From the NCBI GenBank assembly GCA_016869975.1, contig VGCZ01000008.1, positions 50,869 through 114,868 on the forward strand: a stretch of DNA of 64,000 nucleotides. The letters run 5' to 3'. Both the position numbers and the translations under genes were made by a program. This DNA comes from Alphaproteobacteria bacterium. Its GTDB lineage: Bacteria > Pseudomonadota > Alphaproteobacteria > Reyranellales > Reyranellaceae. The notes below the pieces were generated by a model. That model ran no database searches, was not told the origin of the DNA, and was given only the letters and a program-made list of their open reading frames with translations. Positions 10,266-18,651 of this stretch are shown one piece after another (positions within the stretch are counted from its first letter, which is position 1; each line of letters starts with the position of its first letter).

Positions 10266-10354
10266 CCGGCGTGGTGCCGGGATGGTGAACTGAGTTGAGT
10301 TGCCCGGGTCCACCTCGATGGTTTGGCATCGGTGCTTCGATCATGGAGGCGGCG

Positions 10355-10795
10355 ATGCCGAGGATATTCCTGCTTTTTGTGTTGCTCCTGGCGCCGCTGG
10401 CCGCCGCCGCGTCGGGACCCCGCATTGTCGCCACGCCCAGCGCACATAGCGTCGCGGACACGGTGAGCAAGATCGAGGCTACGGCCAAGGCGCGCGGATT
10501 GACGATCTTCGCGCGTGTCGACCATTCGGGCGAGGCCAAAGCGGCCGGCCTCGACATGCCGCCGACGCAGCTGCTGGTGCTGGGCAACCCCAAAGCCGGC
10601 ACGCCGTTGATGCTGGCCAAGCCATCGCTGGCCATCGACCTGCCGCTCAAGATTCTCGTCTGGCAGGACGCCGCCGGCAAGGTCTGGGCCGGCTACAACG
10701 ATCCCGCGTTCCTGAAGGAGCGCCACGGGCTGACCGACGAGCAGGCCAAGCCGCTGGGCGCGGTGGGCGGCCTGATCGAGGCGGCGCTGAAGTAA
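10355..10795 (+). CDS. secreted DUF302 family protein
   Basis: A 146-residue protein with a Sec signal peptide (MPRIFLLFVLLLAPLAAAAS) followed by a DUF302 domain. Characteristic segments are GLTIFARVDHSGEA, LLVLGNPKAGTPLM, LAIDLPLKILVWQD and VWAGYNDPAFL. GGAGG lies 7 bases before the ATG at 10355, which decides the start over upstream in-frame codons. DUF302 proteins are periplasmic or membrane-associated and of unknown function. Confidence 0.85.
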   Translation: MPRIFLLFVLLLAPLAAAASGPRIVATPSAHSVADTVSKIEATAKARGLTIFARVDHSGEAKAAGLDMPPTQLLVLGNPKAGTPLMLAKPSLAIDLPLKILVWQDAAGKVWAGYNDPAFLKERHGLTDEQAKPLGAVGGLIEAALK

Positions 10796-10868
10796 GCGCT
10801 TCCGTCGCGCCTGATGTGGTGATGAACTGCGCTTCGTTCGCCATTCGGACGATCGAGGAACCACCGCT

Positions 10869-11198
10869 ATGAGCATCTACGAGCTGCGCGTCTATCGCTG
10901 CGTGCCCGGCCGCCTGCCGGCGCTGCTGAAGCGCTTCGACACCATCACGCTGAAGTTGTGGGAGAAGCACGGCATCAAGCAGGCCGGCTTCTGGACAGTG
11001 CTGGTCGGCGAGTCGAACCAGGATCTCTATTACCTGCTCGAATGGGACTCGCTGGCCGACCGCGAGACCAAGTGGAACAAGTTCGCGTCCGATCCCGAGT
11101 GGCTCGCCAAGCGCGCCGAGACCGAGAAGGACGGTGCGATCGTCGCCAACGTCGCCAACCAGTTCCTGGCGCCGACCAGCTTCTCGTCGGTGAAGTGA
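10869..11198 (+). CDS. NIPSNAP family protein
   Basis: A 109-residue protein of the dimeric alpha/beta-barrel NIPSNAP family. It starts MSIYELRVYRCVPGRLPALL, the family opening, and contains GFWTVLVGESNQDLYYLLEW. GAGGAA precedes the ATG. These small proteins usually accompany catabolic enzymes; the exact role is unknown. It stands alone between the DUF302 gene and a palindromic repeat. Confidence 0.87.
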   Translation: MSIYELRVYRCVPGRLPALLKRFDTITLKLWEKHGIKQAGFWTVLVGESNQDLYYLLEWDSLADRETKWNKFASDPEWLAKRAETEKDGAIVANVANQFLAPTSFSSVK

Positions 11199-11205
11199 CA
11201 CTTGG

Positions 11206-11291
11206 GGTCATCCCCGGGGTCGTCCGCGGCCCCTGGTGCGAAGCGAAGGATCTCCCGCGACAGGGGGATTCCTCGCTACGCTCGGAATGAC
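11206..11291. repeat. degenerate family A palindromic repeat
   Basis: Two divergent arms (ggtcatccccggggtcgtcc and, at the right end, cctcgctacgctcggaatga) flank an imperfect centre after the NIPSNAP gene. The right arm matches the family at 49106-49130 with few changes. Confidence 0.55.
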
Positions 11292-11304
11292 GGCGAGCTG
11301 CCGG

Positions 11305-11871
11305 TCAATGCCCGCTGATCTTGCCCGTCGTCGCCGGGGCGTAGGTCAGCCGGTCGACATAGGCGATGCCGATCGCCGAGACGATGAAGGTCAGGTGGAT
11401 GATGGTCTGCCACATCACGGCGGACTCGGTGAAGTTGGCCTTCGGTCCGCCGATGGCGCCCGCCTCGATGAAGGTGCGCAGCAGGTGGATCGAGGAGATG
11501 CCGATGATCGCCATCGCCAGCTTGATCTTCAACACGCTGGCGTTGACGTGGCTCAGCCATTCCGGCTGGTCGGGATGGCCCTCCAGTCGCATGCGCGATA
11601 CGAACGTCTCGTAGCCGCCGACGATCACCATGATCAGCAGGTTGGAGATCATCACCACGTCGATCAGCCCGAGCACGATCAGCATGATCTCCTGCTCGGT
11701 GATCTTCATCGCCGTGGCCACCAAGTGCCACAGCTCCTTGATGAACAGGAACACGTAGACGCACTGCGCGACGATCAGGCCGAGATAGAGCGGCAGCTGC
11801 AGCCAGCGCGAACTGAAGATCAGCGCCGGCAGGATGGCGAGGCGGGGGCGGTCGTGTTGCGGGTCGGCCAT
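11305..11871 (-). CDS. YqhA/UPF0114 family inner-membrane protein
   Basis: A 188-residue membrane protein. It resembles E. coli YqhA: SRWLQLPLYLGLIVAQ at the first membrane segment, a second segment IMLIVLGLIDVVMISNLLIM, VGGYETFVSR, IGISSIHLLRTFIEAG and a last segment IIHLTFIVSAIGIAYVDRLT. Three to four membrane helices are expected. The ATG at 11871 is preferred; an in-frame ATG at 11928 would add 19 residues. The family has no proven function. A small membrane protein gene lies just upstream on the same strand. Confidence 0.85.
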   Translation of the reverse strand: MADPQHDRPRLAILPALIFSSRWLQLPLYLGLIVAQCVYVFLFIKELWHLVATAMKITEQEIMLIVLGLIDVVMISNLLIMVIVGGYETFVSRMRLEGHPDQPEWLSHVNASVLKIKLAMAIIGISSIHLLRTFIEAGAIGGPKANFTESAVMWQTIIHLTFIVSAIGIAYVDRLTYAPATTGKISGH

Positions 11872-11943
11872 GGAATCCGTCGAGGGTTGGTCGCGGCGCA
11901 ACATCGTGGCTGGCACCGGCGATTTCAAGACGGATATCCGTGG

Positions 11944-12261
11944 TCAGAAAAAGAACCCCGAGGTCAGGAAATGGTAAGTGCCGATGGCGACGATGCCGGC
12001 CAGAATGGCGTAGTGGACGGCGCGATTGCCCCAGATCGTCTCTCGCTTCGACAGCTTCCAGGCGATCATCGCCGCCATCACGATGGCCACCGGGCCGGCG
12101 ACCAGCGCGCCATAGTCGAGCGTGACGTCCTCGACGACGACGCCGTTGACCGTGCGCTTGGATGAGGTGGTGAAGCCGATCAGGTAGGTCCCCAGGGCTA
12201 CGGCGAGCGCGACCCACTTGCCCTCCATATAGCTCATCACCTGGTCGTAGATGCTCGACAT
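11944..12261 (-). CDS. small three-helix membrane protein, unknown family
   Basis: A 105-residue protein with hydrophobic segments at about 15-30 (VALAVALGTYLIGF), 52-68 (LVAGPVAIVMAAMIAW) and 83-103 (AVHYAILAGIVAIGTYHFL). The middle loop is polar and includes SSKRTVNGVVVEDVTLDYG. AGGAGG lies just before the ATG at 12261. It is 72 bases upstream of the YqhA-like gene on the same strand and may be co-expressed with it. No recognised family. Confidence 0.75.
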   Translation of the reverse strand: MSSIYDQVMSYMEGKWVALAVALGTYLIGFTTSSKRTVNGVVVEDVTLDYGALVAGPVAIVMAAMIAWKLSKRETIWGNRAVHYAILAGIVAIGTYHFLTSGFFF

Positions 12262-12344
12262 TCCCGGCGCCTCCTGTCTCTGACGGTAGTCTTGTCCAAC
12301 AGTGGCGGCTTGTCATCGGTCGCGGACTGCGCGAGCCTGTCGCC

Positions 12345-13235
12345 ATGACGCCGACCATCGTCCCCCGCGACCCCGCCCGCCCCGACTTCGCCGGTGAAGT
12401 CCGGGGCATCGACCTGCGTAAGAAGCTGATGCCGGACGAGGTGTCGGCGGTCGCCGCGGGCATGGACCACTACGCCGTGCTCGTGTTCCGCGATCAGGAC
12501 ATCGACGACGAGCAGCAGCTCGCCTTCAGCCGCAATTTCGGGCCGATGGAGACGGCGACCGGCGACATCGCCAGGCCGGAGGATCGTCGGCTCAGCATGG
12601 ATGTCAACGACATCTCCAACCTCGACAAGCACGGCAACGTGCTGGCGCGCGACGATCGCAAGCGGCTGTTCAGCCTCGGCAACATGCTCTGGCACTCCGA
12701 CTCCTCGTTCAAGGCGACGCCGGCCAAGTATTCAGCGCTCTCGGCGCGCGTGATCCCGGACAGCGGTGGCGACACCGAGTTCGCCGACATGCGCGCGGCC
12801 TGGGATACGCTCGATCAGGAGACCAGGGATCTGGTGCGCGACATGGTGACGGCGCACAGCCAGATCTTCTCGCGCGGCATCCTGGGTTTCACCGACTTCA
12901 CCGACGAGGAGCGCGTGAAGTGGGCGCCGGTGCGCCAGCGTCTGGTGCGCCGTCACGAGTCGAGCGGCCGGCTGTCGCTCTACCTCTCCGCCCATATCGG
13001 CGGCATCGAGGGCTGGCCGGTGCCCGAGGCGCGCGCGCTGATCCGCGATCTCAGCGAGCACGCCACGCAGCGCCAGTTCGTCTACACCCATGTCTGGCGG
13101 CCGCACGATCTGGTGATGTGGGATAACCGCGCGACGATGCATCGCGCGCGGCGCTATGACGCCACCAAGGTGCGCGACATGCACCGCACGACCAACGCCG
13201 ACAGCGCGCCGACGCTCGAGCAGGCCGGCCCGTAA
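12345..13235 (+). CDS. TauD/TfdA family Fe(II)/2-oxoglutarate dioxygenase
   Basis: A 296-residue dioxygenase. The iron triad is visible as HSD (in LWHSDSSF) plus a distal histidine in DNRATMHRARRYD, which also carries the 2-oxoglutarate-binding arginine. PRDPARPDFAGEVRGIDL is the typical N-terminal strand. Members hydroxylate taurine, alkylsulfates, phenoxyacetates and others; the substrate is not readable here. A second TauD-type gene lies at 57803. The next gene starts 5 bases after its stop. Confidence 0.87.
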   Translation: MTPTIVPRDPARPDFAGEVRGIDLRKKLMPDEVSAVAAGMDHYAVLVFRDQDIDDEQQLAFSRNFGPMETATGDIARPEDRRLSMDVNDISNLDKHGNVLARDDRKRLFSLGNMLWHSDSSFKATPAKYSALSARVIPDSGGDTEFADMRAAWDTLDQETRDLVRDMVTAHSQIFSRGILGFTDFTDEERVKWAPVRQRLVRRHESSGRLSLYLSAHIGGIEGWPVPEARALIRDLSEHATQRQFVYTHVWRPHDLVMWDNRATMHRARRYDATKVRDMHRTTNADSAPTLEQAGP

Positions 13236-13240
13236 CCGTC

Positions 13241-14269
13241 GTGGTTCGTCGTCATTTTCCCTGGGCCCGCCTGCCCGACGACGAGCTGCTGAAGCTCAGG
13301 CTGAAGGACCTCAAGGTCCGCGTCGACGGCACCTGGCTGGAGGATTGCCTCGCCGAGCTGCACGGTGAGCTCGAGCAGCGCGGCATCGCCATAAAGCCGC
13401 ACGCCTGGATCTCTGACGAGTGGTTCAGCCCCGACACCACGCCGGGCATCGCCGTCCCTTTCTATCTCGCCCATCCCAGGCTGATGCGCCTCGAGCGGCG
13501 CAAGATCATCGACGTCGAGGGCGGCACGATCCCGGAATGCATGAAGATCCTCCGGCACGAGGCGGGACACGTCGTGCGGCATGCCTATCAGCTCAACCGC
13601 CGGCGCCGCTGGCAGGAGCTGTTCGGTCCGTCGACCACGCGCTACCCGAAATATTACCGGCCCAATCCGGCGAGCAAGAACTACGTCCAGCATCTGCGCC
13701 TGTGGTACGCGCAGAGCCACCCCGACGAGGATTTCGCCGAGACCTTCGCCGTATGGCTGCGCCCGCGCTCGGACTGGCGGCGGCGCTACGCCGACTGGCC
13801 GGCGCTCAGGAAGCTCGAATACGTCGACGAGCTGATGCAGGCGATCGCCGGCGAACGGCCGCTGCTGACCAAGCGCCTGAAGGTCGACGCGCTGAGCGGC
13901 AACACGCGTACGCTGGAGGAGCACTACCGCGACAAGCAGGCGCGCTACGTCGTGGACACGCCCAAGACCTACGACCGGGACCTCACGCGCATCTTCTCCA
14001 GCGACCCGCGCCACGCGCGCTCGCCGGCGGCGTCGAGCTTCATCCGCCATCATCGCGCCGAGATCCGCCAGCTTGTGGCCAAGTGGACCGGCGAATACCA
14101 GCTGACGCTCGACGCCGTGCTCGACGCCATGATCGACCGCTGCCGCGAGCTGGGGCTGCGCGCGGTGGGCTCGCAGTCCAAGCTCAAGACGGACTTCACC
14201 GTGCTGCTGACCGCGCGCGCCGTGCACTCGCTCTACAGCCCCTCCCGCCGCGAATGGATCGCGATGTGA
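13241..14269 (+). CDS. putative zinc metallopeptidase (HEAGH)
   Basis: A 342-residue protein with the zinc-protease motif HEAGH near residue 107 (KILRHEAGHVVRHAY). A candidate third ligand lies in HPDEDFAETFAVWLRP, about 55 residues later, so a gluzincin-like HExxH plus Glu arrangement is likely. No signal peptide or membrane segment is seen, so it is probably cytoplasmic. The start is GTG 13241, since no ATG or ribosome site fits. It is followed by an ATP-grasp ligase gene with only a repeat between. It resembles the family annotated as putative zinc-binding metallopeptidase; the substrate is unknown. Confidence 0.78.
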   Translation: MVRRHFPWARLPDDELLKLRLKDLKVRVDGTWLEDCLAELHGELEQRGIAIKPHAWISDEWFSPDTTPGIAVPFYLAHPRLMRLERRKIIDVEGGTIPECMKILRHEAGHVVRHAYQLNRRRRWQELFGPSTTRYPKYYRPNPASKNYVQHLRLWYAQSHPDEDFAETFAVWLRPRSDWRRRYADWPALRKLEYVDELMQAIAGERPLLTKRLKVDALSGNTRTLEEHYRDKQARYVVDTPKTYDRDLTRIFSSDPRHARSPAASSFIRHHRAEIRQLVAKWTGEYQLTLDAVLDAMIDRCRELGLRAVGSQSKLKTDFTVLLTARAVHSLYSPSRREWIAM

Positions 14270-14283
14270 CGGGATGTCTTCAA

Positions 14284-14333
14284 TCGCGCCATCCTGAGCG
14301 GAGCGACGCGCGGCGTCGCGCGGTCGAAGGATC
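14284..14333. repeat. family A-like palindromic repeat
   Basis: Between the metallopeptidase and ATP-grasp genes, catcctgagcggagcgacgc and the inner palindrome gcgcggcgtcgcgc form a hairpin-prone stretch related to the family A arm. The gap to 14405 holds nothing else I can support. Confidence 0.5.
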
Positions 14334-14405
14334 TTGTCTCCATGAACGGGGCCTCGGGTGTCGAGGCAAGGCCCTTCGCTTCGCCCAGGGCGACGGAGTT
14401 GCGTC

Positions 14406-15431
14406 ATGAAACGCCTGCGCATCATTGTCCTGATGCATCCCGATCTGGTGCCGCCGGATAAGCTCGATGGCGTCGATCGCGAGACCGCGCCGTGGAAGAC
14501 CGAGTACGACGTGGTCAGCACGCTGCGCGCGGCCGGCCACGACGTGAAGGCGCTGGGCGTGCAGCACGAGCTGCGGCCGATCCGCGACGCCACCGACTCC
14601 TTCAAGCCGCACGTCGTGTTCAACCTGCTGGAGCAGTTCCACGGCGAGACGGCCTACGACCAGAACGTCGCCTCCTATCTCGAGCTGGCGCGGGTGCCCT
14701 ACACCGGCTGCAATCCGCGTGGCTTGATGATCGCGCGCGGCAAGGACTTGTCGAAGAAGCTGCTGACCTACCACCGCATCCCGGTACCGGCCTTCGCCGT
14801 CTTCCCGCGCGATCGCAAGGTCAAGCGGCCCAAGCGGCTCGAGCTGCCGCTGATCGTCAAGAGCTTGAGCGAGGACGCCTCGGTCGGCATCGCCCAGGCC
14901 TCGGTGGTCGACAGCGATGAGAAGCTGGCCGAGCGCGTCGCCTTCATCCACGAACGCATCGGCACCGACGCCATCGCCGAGCAGTACATCGAAGGCCGCG
15001 AGCTCTATGTCGGCGTACTGGGTGGCGGCGGGCGCCTGCATGTGCTGCCGGTATGGGAGATGGAATTCGGCGACCTGCCGGCCGGCGCCATCAACATCGC
15101 GACCGCCAAGGTGAAGTTCGATCCCAAGTACCAGCGGCGCCGCGGCATCGTGCAGGGCCCCGCGAAGGATCTCACCCCGGAGCAGACGCAGCGCATCCAG
15201 CGCATCGTCAAGCGCATCTGCCGCGTGCTGGTGCTCGACGGCTACGTGCGCATCGATTTCCGGCTGAGCGCGGCGGGCGTACCGTACTTCATCGAGGCCA
15301 ACCCCAACCCCGAGATCGCGCTCGGCGAGGAATTCGCCGATGCGGCGAAGCACGGTGGGATGCCGTACCCGGCGCTGCTGCAACGCATCGTGGCGCTAGG
15401 CATGCGCCGCGGCATCGCGGTGGGAACCTAG
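14406..15431 (+). CDS. ATP-grasp ligase, D-alanine-D-alanine ligase-like
   Basis: A 341-residue ATP-grasp protein. The N-terminus MKRLRIIVLMHPDLVPP begins a Rossmann-like domain. Typical elements follow: PYTGCNPRGLMIARGKDLSK, LPLIVKSLSEDASVGI (ATP-binding lysine region), EQYIEGRELYVGVLGG, and the metal-binding C-terminus RIDFRLSAAGVPYFIEANPNPE. It is related to D-Ala-D-Ala ligase, but the context is not peptidoglycan synthesis: it follows a cytoplasmic HEAGH metallopeptidase. A peptide or amino-acid ligase role is inference. Confidence 0.82.
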   Translation: MKRLRIIVLMHPDLVPPDKLDGVDRETAPWKTEYDVVSTLRAAGHDVKALGVQHELRPIRDATDSFKPHVVFNLLEQFHGETAYDQNVASYLELARVPYTGCNPRGLMIARGKDLSKKLLTYHRIPVPAFAVFPRDRKVKRPKRLELPLIVKSLSEDASVGIAQASVVDSDEKLAERVAFIHERIGTDAIAEQYIEGRELYVGVLGGGGRLHVLPVWEMEFGDLPAGAINIATAKVKFDPKYQRRRGIVQGPAKDLTPEQTQRIQRIVKRICRVLVLDGYVRIDFRLSAAGVPYFIEANPNPEIALGEEFADAAKHGGMPYPALLQRIVALGMRRGIAVGT

Positions 15432-15440
15432 GAGTACCGC

Positions 15441-16019
15441 ATGCTCACGCTCTACTTCTGTCCTGGCACCAGCTCGATGGCGCCGCATATCGCGCTGCAC
15501 GAGATCGGCGCGCCGTTCGAGACCCGCGCGATCTCGCTGCGCCAGAAGACCAACCGCACGCCCGAGTACCTCGCGCTCAATCCCGAGGGCAAGGTGCCGA
15601 CCTTGATGATCGATGGCCGGCCGCTGACCGAGGTCGCTGCGATCCTGTTCTATCTCGCCCGGCGCTATCCCGACGCCAATCTGCTGCCGAGGGACGACAT
15701 CGAGGCCGAGGCGCAGGTGGTGTCGTGGATGTCGTTCATCGCCGCCACGGTCCACCCCGCGCGGCGGCAGGGCCTGGAGCATGCGCGCGGTGTTTATTCC
15801 GTGGTCGACAAACGGCTCGGCGCGCGCACCTGGGCGGTGGGCGATCGCTTCTCGATCGCCGACATCCATCTCTTCCGCCTGTTCTGGCGCTTCAGCACAT
15901 CGCTCAACCCCGAGCCGGGTGAGTTCCCGAACCTCGTCGCGCACTTCGACCGCGTGATGGCACGGCCGGCGGTGAAGAAGACGATCGAGGTCGAATCGGC
16001 GGTCGGCTACGAGCTTTAG
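15441..16019 (+). CDS. glutathione S-transferase family protein
   Basis: A 192-residue protein with the thioredoxin-fold N-terminal domain (MLTLYFCPGTSSMAPHIAL, NPEGKVPTLMIDG, LTEVAAILFYLARRYP) and an all-helical C-terminal domain (FSIADIHLFRLFWRF). The conserved cis-proline is in KVPTL. The class cannot be fixed by eye. It starts 9 bases after the ATP-grasp gene and is probably in the same transcript. Confidence 0.9.
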   Translation: MLTLYFCPGTSSMAPHIALHEIGAPFETRAISLRQKTNRTPEYLALNPEGKVPTLMIDGRPLTEVAAILFYLARRYPDANLLPRDDIEAEAQVVSWMSFIAATVHPARRQGLEHARGVYSVVDKRLGARTWAVGDRFSIADIHLFRLFWRFSTSLNPEPGEFPNLVAHFDRVMARPAVKKTIEVESAVGYEL

Positions 16020-16035
16020 ACTTGAGGTTGCGGGC

Positions 16036-16896
16036 ATGGTGGCCGACGTTTCCGCCGCGCGCCGAGCATACGCCGAGGACCTCGCGCGTCGCGGACCGAT
16101 CACGCACACGCCGGCCCTGACGGCGGCCTTCGCGACGGTGCCGCGCGAGCGGTTCCTCGGCGCCGGTCCGTGGCGGATCATCGCGCCGCGCCGCGCCGGC
16201 AACGAGGTGTTCACCACGCCCGACGCCGATCCCGCGCAGCTCTATCGCGACGTGCTGGTCACCATCGACGCCGCGCGCGGCATCAATAACGGGCAGCCCA
16301 GCTTGTGGGCTCGGGCGTTCGACCGGCTTGGTCTTAGGCCTGGCGCGCGTGTCCTACACGTCGCGGCGGGAACCGGCTACTACAGCGCCATCCTCGCCGA
16401 GACGGTCGGCCCGACCGGCCGCGTCGTCGCTGTCGAGTACGAGGCCGATCTCGCCGAGCGGGCTCGCGCCAATCTCGAGCCGTGGCCGCAGGTCGCGGTC
16501 GTGCATGGCGATGGGCGTACGCACGATCCCGGTTTCGACGTCGATTGCATCGCGGTTTGCGCCGGCTCGACCCATCCCGCGCCGCTATGGCTCGATCGAC
16601 TGGCCGATGGCGGCGTGCTGGTGATGCCGCTGACTGGCCGCTATGGCTGGGGCTTCATGCTGCGCGTCGAGCGGCGCGGCGGGACGTTCGCGGCGTCATC
16701 GGTGAGCGGCGTCGGCATCTACCCCTGCGCCGGCGGTCGTGACAGCGCGGCCGAAGGCAAGCTGCAGATGGCGCTCGACGGGTTGACGGGCAACACGCCG
16801 CCGATCACGGCGCTGCATCGCGGCGCGCCGGATACGAGCGGTCATCCGCGCATCTGGTATGCTGGACCGGGCTTCTGGCTCGAGGAGACGACATGA
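16036..16896 (+). CDS. SAM-dependent methyltransferase, PCMT-like
   Basis: A 286-residue protein related to protein-L-isoaspartate O-methyltransferases. ATVPRERFLG is the typical N-terminal helix, SAM motif I reads VLHVAAGTGYYSAILAE, and the acidic strand end is VVAVEYE. The C-terminal third is longer than in standard Pcm and has no assigned domain. Repair of isoaspartyl residues is possible but unproven. The stop overlaps the next start by ATGA, so translation is likely coupled. Confidence 0.8.
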   Translation: MVADVSAARRAYAEDLARRGPITHTPALTAAFATVPRERFLGAGPWRIIAPRRAGNEVFTTPDADPAQLYRDVLVTIDAARGINNGQPSLWARAFDRLGLRPGARVLHVAAGTGYYSAILAETVGPTGRVVAVEYEADLAERARANLEPWPQVAVVHGDGRTHDPGFDVDCIAVCAGSTHPAPLWLDRLADGGVLVMPLTGRYGWGFMLRVERRGGTFAASSVSGVGIYPCAGGRDSAAEGKLQMALDGLTGNTPPITALHRGAPDTSGHPRIWYAGPGFWLEETT

Positions 16897-17408
16897 GACG
16901 CGTTCTGTTCTTCCTGCTGCTGTTCATCGCGGCGCCGGCTGTAGCCCAACCGGTGCGGCTGTACGACAACGCGTTGTCGTTCGATCTGCCGCCAGGCTTC
17001 CGGCCGATGACCGCCGCGGATATGGCGAAGAAGTATCCGTCTCAGCAGCCGCCGCAGCATGGTTATACCGACAGCGACAATCTCAGCGTGACAATCGTGG
17101 CGACGCGCAACGTCAATCCAGCCCACACGCCCGATAAGCTCAAGACCTTCGGCGAGACGGTCCAACGCAGCATTGGCGGGCGCACCGGGATCACGATGCA
17201 TCGCCACGGCGTGATCACCATCGGTGCCGCCGAGTGGTACGCGCTGGACTTCGCCGCGCAGACGGCCGACGAGCCGGTCGAGAACCGCCTGCGGATCGGC
17301 GTCCGGCAAGGCTACGTCGTCGTCTTTTCGGTCAACGCCGTGACGCGCCTGTTCGCGCGGCGCGAGGCGGAGCTGCAGCGTGTGCTGGAGTCGCTGAAGC
17401 TCGACTGA
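16893..17408 (+). CDS. secreted hypothetical protein
   Basis: A 171-residue protein with a clear Sec signal peptide (RRVLFFLLLFIAAPAVAQ) and a mature beta-rich domain: YDNALSFDLPPGFRPMTA, then EWYALDFAAQTADEP and VVVFSVNAVTRLFARREAEL. The pattern resembles small periplasmic DcrB/DUF1795-like proteins, but I cannot confirm a family. It overlaps the methyltransferase gene by four bases and is likely made with it. It converges with the Rieske oxygenase gene, whose stop is immediately adjacent. Confidence 0.75.
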   Translation: MRRVLFFLLLFIAAPAVAQPVRLYDNALSFDLPPGFRPMTAADMAKKYPSQQPPQHGYTDSDNLSVTIVATRNVNPAHTPDKLKTFGETVQRSIGGRTGITMHRHGVITIGAAEWYALDFAAQTADEPVENRLRIGVRQGYVVVFSVNAVTRLFARREAELQRVLESLKLD

Positions 17409-18563
17409 TCAGCCGGCGCCGCCGCCCATCGCCTTGGCCAGAGAGGCGTGGAAATCGTGCAGCCCCGGCTCGTTGCGGCCGAAGACGACGTGGTCCTGCG
17501 CGCCGCTGTGGAAGCCCTGCTGGATGGTGCGCGCCATCGGGAAGTCCTCGACCTGCACGGTGCCGCGCAGGATCTGCCAGTTCTTCTCCCACTTCTCGCG
17601 ATCGGCCGGGCGCACCTCGCGCTCCGGGCTGATCAGCCAGGTGCGCACGATACAACGGTTGGGATCGGCGCCGTCGGGCACCGCCGTCCAGAACTCGACG
17701 TGGTCGCGCTGCCACACGACGATGGCGTTGGGAAACACGCGGTGGATGCCGACGATGTGGTCGCCGAGCTGGCGCTGCTCGATCGGCAGGTGGCGCACCG
17801 CGTCGTAACTCTTGCGCGGCGCCACGAACCTGCCGTGCCTGCCGAGCTGGTCGTAGATGCCGCCGCGGCCCTCGATGAAGCGGCCTACGGTTTTGTTGTG
17901 CAGATGCGGCACGTGGTAGAGCTCGAGGAAGGTGTCGACGACGAGCTTCCAGTTGAGCTGCTCGGGGTACTTCTCGAACCGGAAGACGCCGCCCTCGGCG
18001 ATTTTCATTTCGGCCAGTACCGCGTTCATCGGCCCTAGGAAGGCCTCGATGTCGATCGCGCCGCCGTCGATCGGGCCGAGCCACACCAGCCCGTGGCGCT
18101 CGGCGACGGGCAGCGGCACCAGCGCGCGGCTGGCGCGGTCGATGCCGGTGAAGGCCTCCTGCTGCGGAATGTGGCGCAGGCTGCCGTCGCTGCCATAGAC
18201 CCAGGAATGGAACTTGCAGGTGAAGGTGGCCTTGTGGCCGGCCTCCTCGTCGACCACGCGGCAGCCGCGGTGGCGGCAGACATTGTGGAAGGCGGCGAGG
18301 GCGCCATCGGCCTGGCGCACGATCAGGGCGGAGACGCCGTCGATATCGACGGTGCGGAAGTCGCCGGGGCGGGCCAGCTCGGCCGAGGCGGCGACGATCA
18401 GCGGCTGGCGGCGGAACAGCAGGCCGCGCTCGCGCCTCAGATGCTCGGCGTCGATGTAGTGCGACACCGGCTGACGGTACTCGCTGTCGGCCATCATCGT
18501 CGTATTGGCCGCCAGCAATCCGGCGATCTGCTCGCCCAGCCGGCGTTCGGTCGCGACGTCCAT
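17409..18563 (-). CDS. Rieske non-heme iron oxygenase, large subunit
   Basis: A 384-residue ring-hydroxylating or demethylating oxygenase. The Rieske cluster ligands are in CRHRGC and CKFHSW. The mononuclear iron site follows in NWKLVVDTFLELYHVPHLH (two His plus a later Asp). The ATG at 18563 is preceded by GGAGAG. No ferredoxin or reductase gene lies nearby, so its electron donor is elsewhere. Substrate class is unknown: aromatic acids, quaternary amines and O-methyl compounds are all used by relatives. Confidence 0.9.
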   Translation of the reverse strand: MDVATERRLGEQIAGLLAANTTMMADSEYRQPVSHYIDAEHLRRERGLLFRRQPLIVAASAELARPGDFRTVDIDGVSALIVRQADGALAAFHNVCRHRGCRVVDEEAGHKATFTCKFHSWVYGSDGSLRHIPQQEAFTGIDRASRALVPLPVAERHGLVWLGPIDGGAIDIEAFLGPMNAVLAEMKIAEGGVFRFEKYPEQLNWKLVVDTFLELYHVPHLHNKTVGRFIEGRGGIYDQLGRHGRFVAPRKSYDAVRHLPIEQRQLGDHIVGIHRVFPNAIVVWQRDHVEFWTAVPDGADPNRCIVRTWLISPEREVRPADREKWEKNWQILRGTVQVEDFPMARTIQQGFHSGAQDHVVFGRNEPGLHDFHASLAKAMGGGAG

Positions 18564-18651
18564 AAAACTCTCCTCCGCTGGCCGCATGATGACGCAGGCC
18601 GGGCCGGCAGGGCAATATGGTGGGCTGGAAGGCGACGGAGGAACGAGCTCG

